Source: DASPJQ01 sp035299065
GTDB taxonomy: Bacteria > Bacteroidota > Bacteroidia > Flavobacteriales_D > UBA2798
Length of the DNA: 35,772 nucleotides
Direction of reading: 5' to 3'
Assembly (NCBI GenBank): GCA_035299065.1
Contig: DATGXI010000139.1
Coordinates: 1-35,772, forward strand
A program made the translations under genes and the position numbers. Positions 34,401-35,772 of the stretch are shown piece after piece; position 1 is the stretch's first letter; every line of letters begins with the position of its first letter. Below the pieces are notes generated by a model. The model was not told where the DNA came from. It saw nothing but the letters and a program-made list of their open reading frames with translations, and made no database searches.

Positions 34401-35772
34401 TCATTGGCTTTAAAAGCGTAGTTTGGATTAAGCCCGTTGTATTCAAATTCATAGGCGCTGAACTTGGCTTTTTGTGAATTCTGGTAAGTGAAATATATTT
34501 CCTTAAGGGTTAATTTTCCCCCGCCAGTAGGATTGTTTGGAACGCCATCACAAAGTGAATAGTCATATACAAAATGAACCTCTTTTAAGGGCACGGCAGT
34601 AGCAGGGTTTCTGCGGTAATCCCAACGCGAGTAAAGACTAATTTTATCCAGTTTTTTCATGGTTTTTGTTCCTACACCACCATTTTCACCCGCGGCCTCA
34701 TAACCATCCTGCCTGTTGCTTTTATGAAAAATGGCAATGTAATTTTTTGTGACGATGGAGTCCAGGTAATAAATTTCTTTTTCCCCGTAAATAATGTTTG
34801 CCTTGTCATCGTTGGCATCGGTTTTTATACCTTCGTTATAACCGGCTTCGTTAGTTGAAGCGGTATAAGGTGTGCGCCATTTATAACCGCTTATTCGTTC
34901 ATAATAAAACTTTGTGTAATAGCCAAGGTCATGGTCTGTTGGTCCCTGTTGCCCGTCCGAGTCAATGTATTCAGCGCTCAATACACTTGTGAGCAAATAG
35001 GAGTGGGCATATGCAGGTGTGGTTGTAGCGCTGTAATAGTTATCAATACCCCGGTCATTGCTTAATGAATTATCGCTCGTATTGTAAGGAACAAGTCCCG
35101 TTGAACAATCGCCTGTTGCTCCGTCATTGGCATTTAAGCGCGCGCCAACAGCAAATGTTATGTCTTTTTGGCTTGTGTTGTAAGCAGGTAAACCATATAC
35201 GTATCGTGAACCATCGTTGGAGTAAGTGATTATCTCGGCAATGTGGTGGTTAGGCGCGCTCGTTTGTGCGTAGGAGCCTGTAAGCAGTGGCTCAATGCCC
35301 GCGCCATTGGCAACTTCATACTTGGTAAGCGCATACATAACCTGGTTGCGTTTTTCGCGTTTGCTGCGCGTATTGGAAGCAGGCAGGTTTACATAACCAC
35401 CCGATGAAAGTTGCAAACGGTTACCTGCAACAACATTAAAATCGCCATTGTCCTGCAGTTCTACGCGTGCAGCTTTGTTACTGCCAAATGTTGAATAAAA
35501 TTCATCGCCTTCTATGGTTTTTTCATTGGCTTCCTTGAAATAGAATTTTTCATATCCACGGGTTGATGTGCTTGCGTGTGCTTTCAGGTAGCTTTTTGTG
35601 TTGTTCTCTTCGTCCCACATACCCGAAGTAGAATTGTTTGCAGTAACAGTCAAGTCACCGCCAACTTTAAATAAGCCCCCTGTTCCCAACTCTACACCAA
35701 TATCGTAACCATCGCTGGTGGTGGCTGTGCCTGCATCATAAACATAACTATAGTCGCTGCGCACTACGCGGT
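31421..35772 (-). CDS. Large RHS-companion surface protein, C-terminal part (partial)
   Basis: About 1,450 residues are visible; the frame is open to the window edge (a GTG at 35762-35764 could be read as a start but the codons beyond it are also open), so the N-terminus is missing. The sequence is Tyr/Asn/Gly-rich and beta-rich with YD-like pieces ('KLDKISLYSRWDYRRNP', 'FSAYEFEYNGLNPNY', 'YSPYGQELENQDALGRYST'). A jelly-roll-like segment ('HSGRRSIQISQGQ', near visible residue 1345) precedes a last module with 'CSIEITTSA', 'VSGGDEPYQVDWN' and 'ELIILDAKGCKLT', the pattern of an SprB-type repeat. Such proteins commonly precede RHS genes in Bacteroidota. It is the first visible gene of the operon. 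It may be a surface scaffold; no enzymatic motif is seen. Confidence 0.75.
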   Translation of the reverse strand, partial: RVVRSDYSYVYDAGTATTSDGYDIGVELGTGGLFKVGGDLTVTANNSTSGMWDEENNTKSYLKAHASTSTRGYEKFYFKEANEKTIEGDEFYSTFGSNKAARVELQDNGDFNVVAGNRLQLSSGGYVNLPASNTRSKREKRNQVMYALTKYEVANGAGIEPLLTGSYAQTSAPNHHIAEIITYSNDGSRYVYGLPAYNTSQKDITFAVGARLNANDGATGDCSTGLVPYNTSDNSLSNDRGIDNYYSATTTPAYAHSYLLTSVLSAEYIDSDGQQGPTDHDLGYYTKFYYERISGYKWRTPYTASTNEAGYNEGIKTDANDDKANIIYGEKEIYYLDSIVTKNYIAIFHKSNRQDGYEAAGENGGVGTKTMKKLDKISLYSRWDYRRNPATAVPLKEVHFVYDYSLCDGVPNNPTGGGKLTLKEIYFTYQNSQKAKFSAYEFEYNGLNPNYAFKANDRWGNYKAIPGGAGCGNTGNLAPAEFPYVIQDSSVTNDYVSAWLMTDINLPSGGKIHVQYESDDYAYVQNKKASQMFRIEGYQGQSFPSSETDARNITAPGKRIYFALQDDITDMSKYFGGMERVYFRFLMETNSGHHDYVSGYFNIASYGTHDTLGETYGYVIPQSVDINDAAASADVNPITKAAVQYCRLNLPRHIYDQPAIDDGDSFGEDLLNSLVSVVSNFSAAVQGENKWILTKGKCEDAILKKSWIRLYNPTAKKLGGGVRVKKIVMSDEWANMTDSTMSSANYGQEYEYTLEDGTSSGVAAWEPQLGGDENTWKQPIFTNEKNLLAPDTEHYVEEPFGEGFFPGASVGYSRVTVKNLARSGVTKHATGKVVHEFFTAKNFPTIVENTKVKSIQDKTDPFSIASMFYVKSKDFMNASQGFYIELNDMHGKEKKQSVYQEGKTDPITSVEYKYKTDPYLTGSYRLNNNMKVVEPDGSISNKNIGLVMDMLTDFRQQRTELNSAATMCNLDGFIWPFPPTPIAIPVFLPSITHEVTQFRSAVVTKVVQRFGILEETIAKDLGSIVSTKNIAWDSETGEVLLTQTKTDFNDAIYSMSYPAHWYYDNMGQAYKNIGLTQAAVTFTAGNASISNANQYFTPGDVLQLKNGSTFILVWVVSTTSSGISVVKKDGSTFSGSYSFKIIRSGRKNLQSTPIATITSLSNPLTNFNANVYDKVLQASAVEFSDRWRTFCDCFDEPTSPMTYTNNPYILGTRGNWRMKTSFLHLSPRTQSMYNNNTNIRKDGTFVSFTPYYRLNTGKWQVDEKNWTYTSSVTEYSPYGQELENQDALGRYSTATFGYRQSFATAVAANSRYRDLGFDNFEDYGFSKCADNHFKFNVVNHIVDDDSHSGRRSIQISQGQPLTMKKVLTVCDPAGCSIEITTSAITNGKQAVVSGGDEPYQVDWNVINGAPVVSFSGTNFNALNITGPGSKIELIILDAKGCKLTKQINL

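Noticed and set aside
35762..35764. GTG as the true start of the large companion protein
   Set aside because: The frame remains open to the window edge and no signal peptide follows the GTG; the protein clearly begins outside the window.

Overview
The window looks like a chromosomal piece of a member of the Bacteroidota. This rests on gene families rather than on any marker gene: a TonB-dependent receptor, a secreted CotH/lamin-tail protein ending in a probable type IX sorting domain, Bacteroidota-style giant YD/RHS proteins with SprB-like modules, weak Shine-Dalgarno signals, and one TAnnTTTG promoter element. I cannot place it to genus. No rRNA, tRNA or CRISPR array was seen.

Layout. 1-1020 is the 3' end of a TonB-dependent receptor (+). 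1225-5247 (-) is a multidomain secreted CotH-kinase/lamin-tail protein. 5542-6243 (+) is a small lipoprotein with an internal duplication. 6276-7586 (-) is a polytopic membrane protein. 7848-10097 and 10132-10941 (+) are purL (small form) and dapD, the only clear core-metabolism genes. 11126-12919 (-) is a patatin-like phospholipase whose 3' end is cut by a low-complexity repeat carrying an in-frame stop. 12920-14212 is a gene-poor mosaic: two copies of a dispersed repeat sharing a perfect 70-bp hairpin module, the tail of a DDE transposase, and small decayed reading frames.

The rest, 14213-35772 (-), is one probable operon of six genes read right to left: a large RHS-companion surface protein (5' end off the window); a 148-aa exported protein; a 724-aa exported beta-propeller/carbohydrate-binding-like protein ending in a YD-type tail; a 251-aa LolA-like exported protein; a 4,409-aa RHS protein; and a small AT-rich exported protein immediately downstream. 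Gaps are 4, -22, 61, 52 and 13 bp. The last two genes have the layout of a polymorphic toxin and its immunity protein: the roughly 240 residues after the RHS core, and the gene behind it, are much poorer in GC than the rest of the RHS gene.

The most interesting object is the 4,409-aa protein. About 1,000 residues of YCF48/BNR-like propeller sequence sit between two halves that read as one RHS/YD segment, and a second small beta domain sits between the 'SPFGV' motif and the 'NGQE' core. Its C-terminal domain carries an IEIGH sequence that resembles a zincin HExxH motif lacking the first His. The short intergenic regions contain several unrelated families of word-like low-complexity repeats, one of which has altered the end of the patatin gene.
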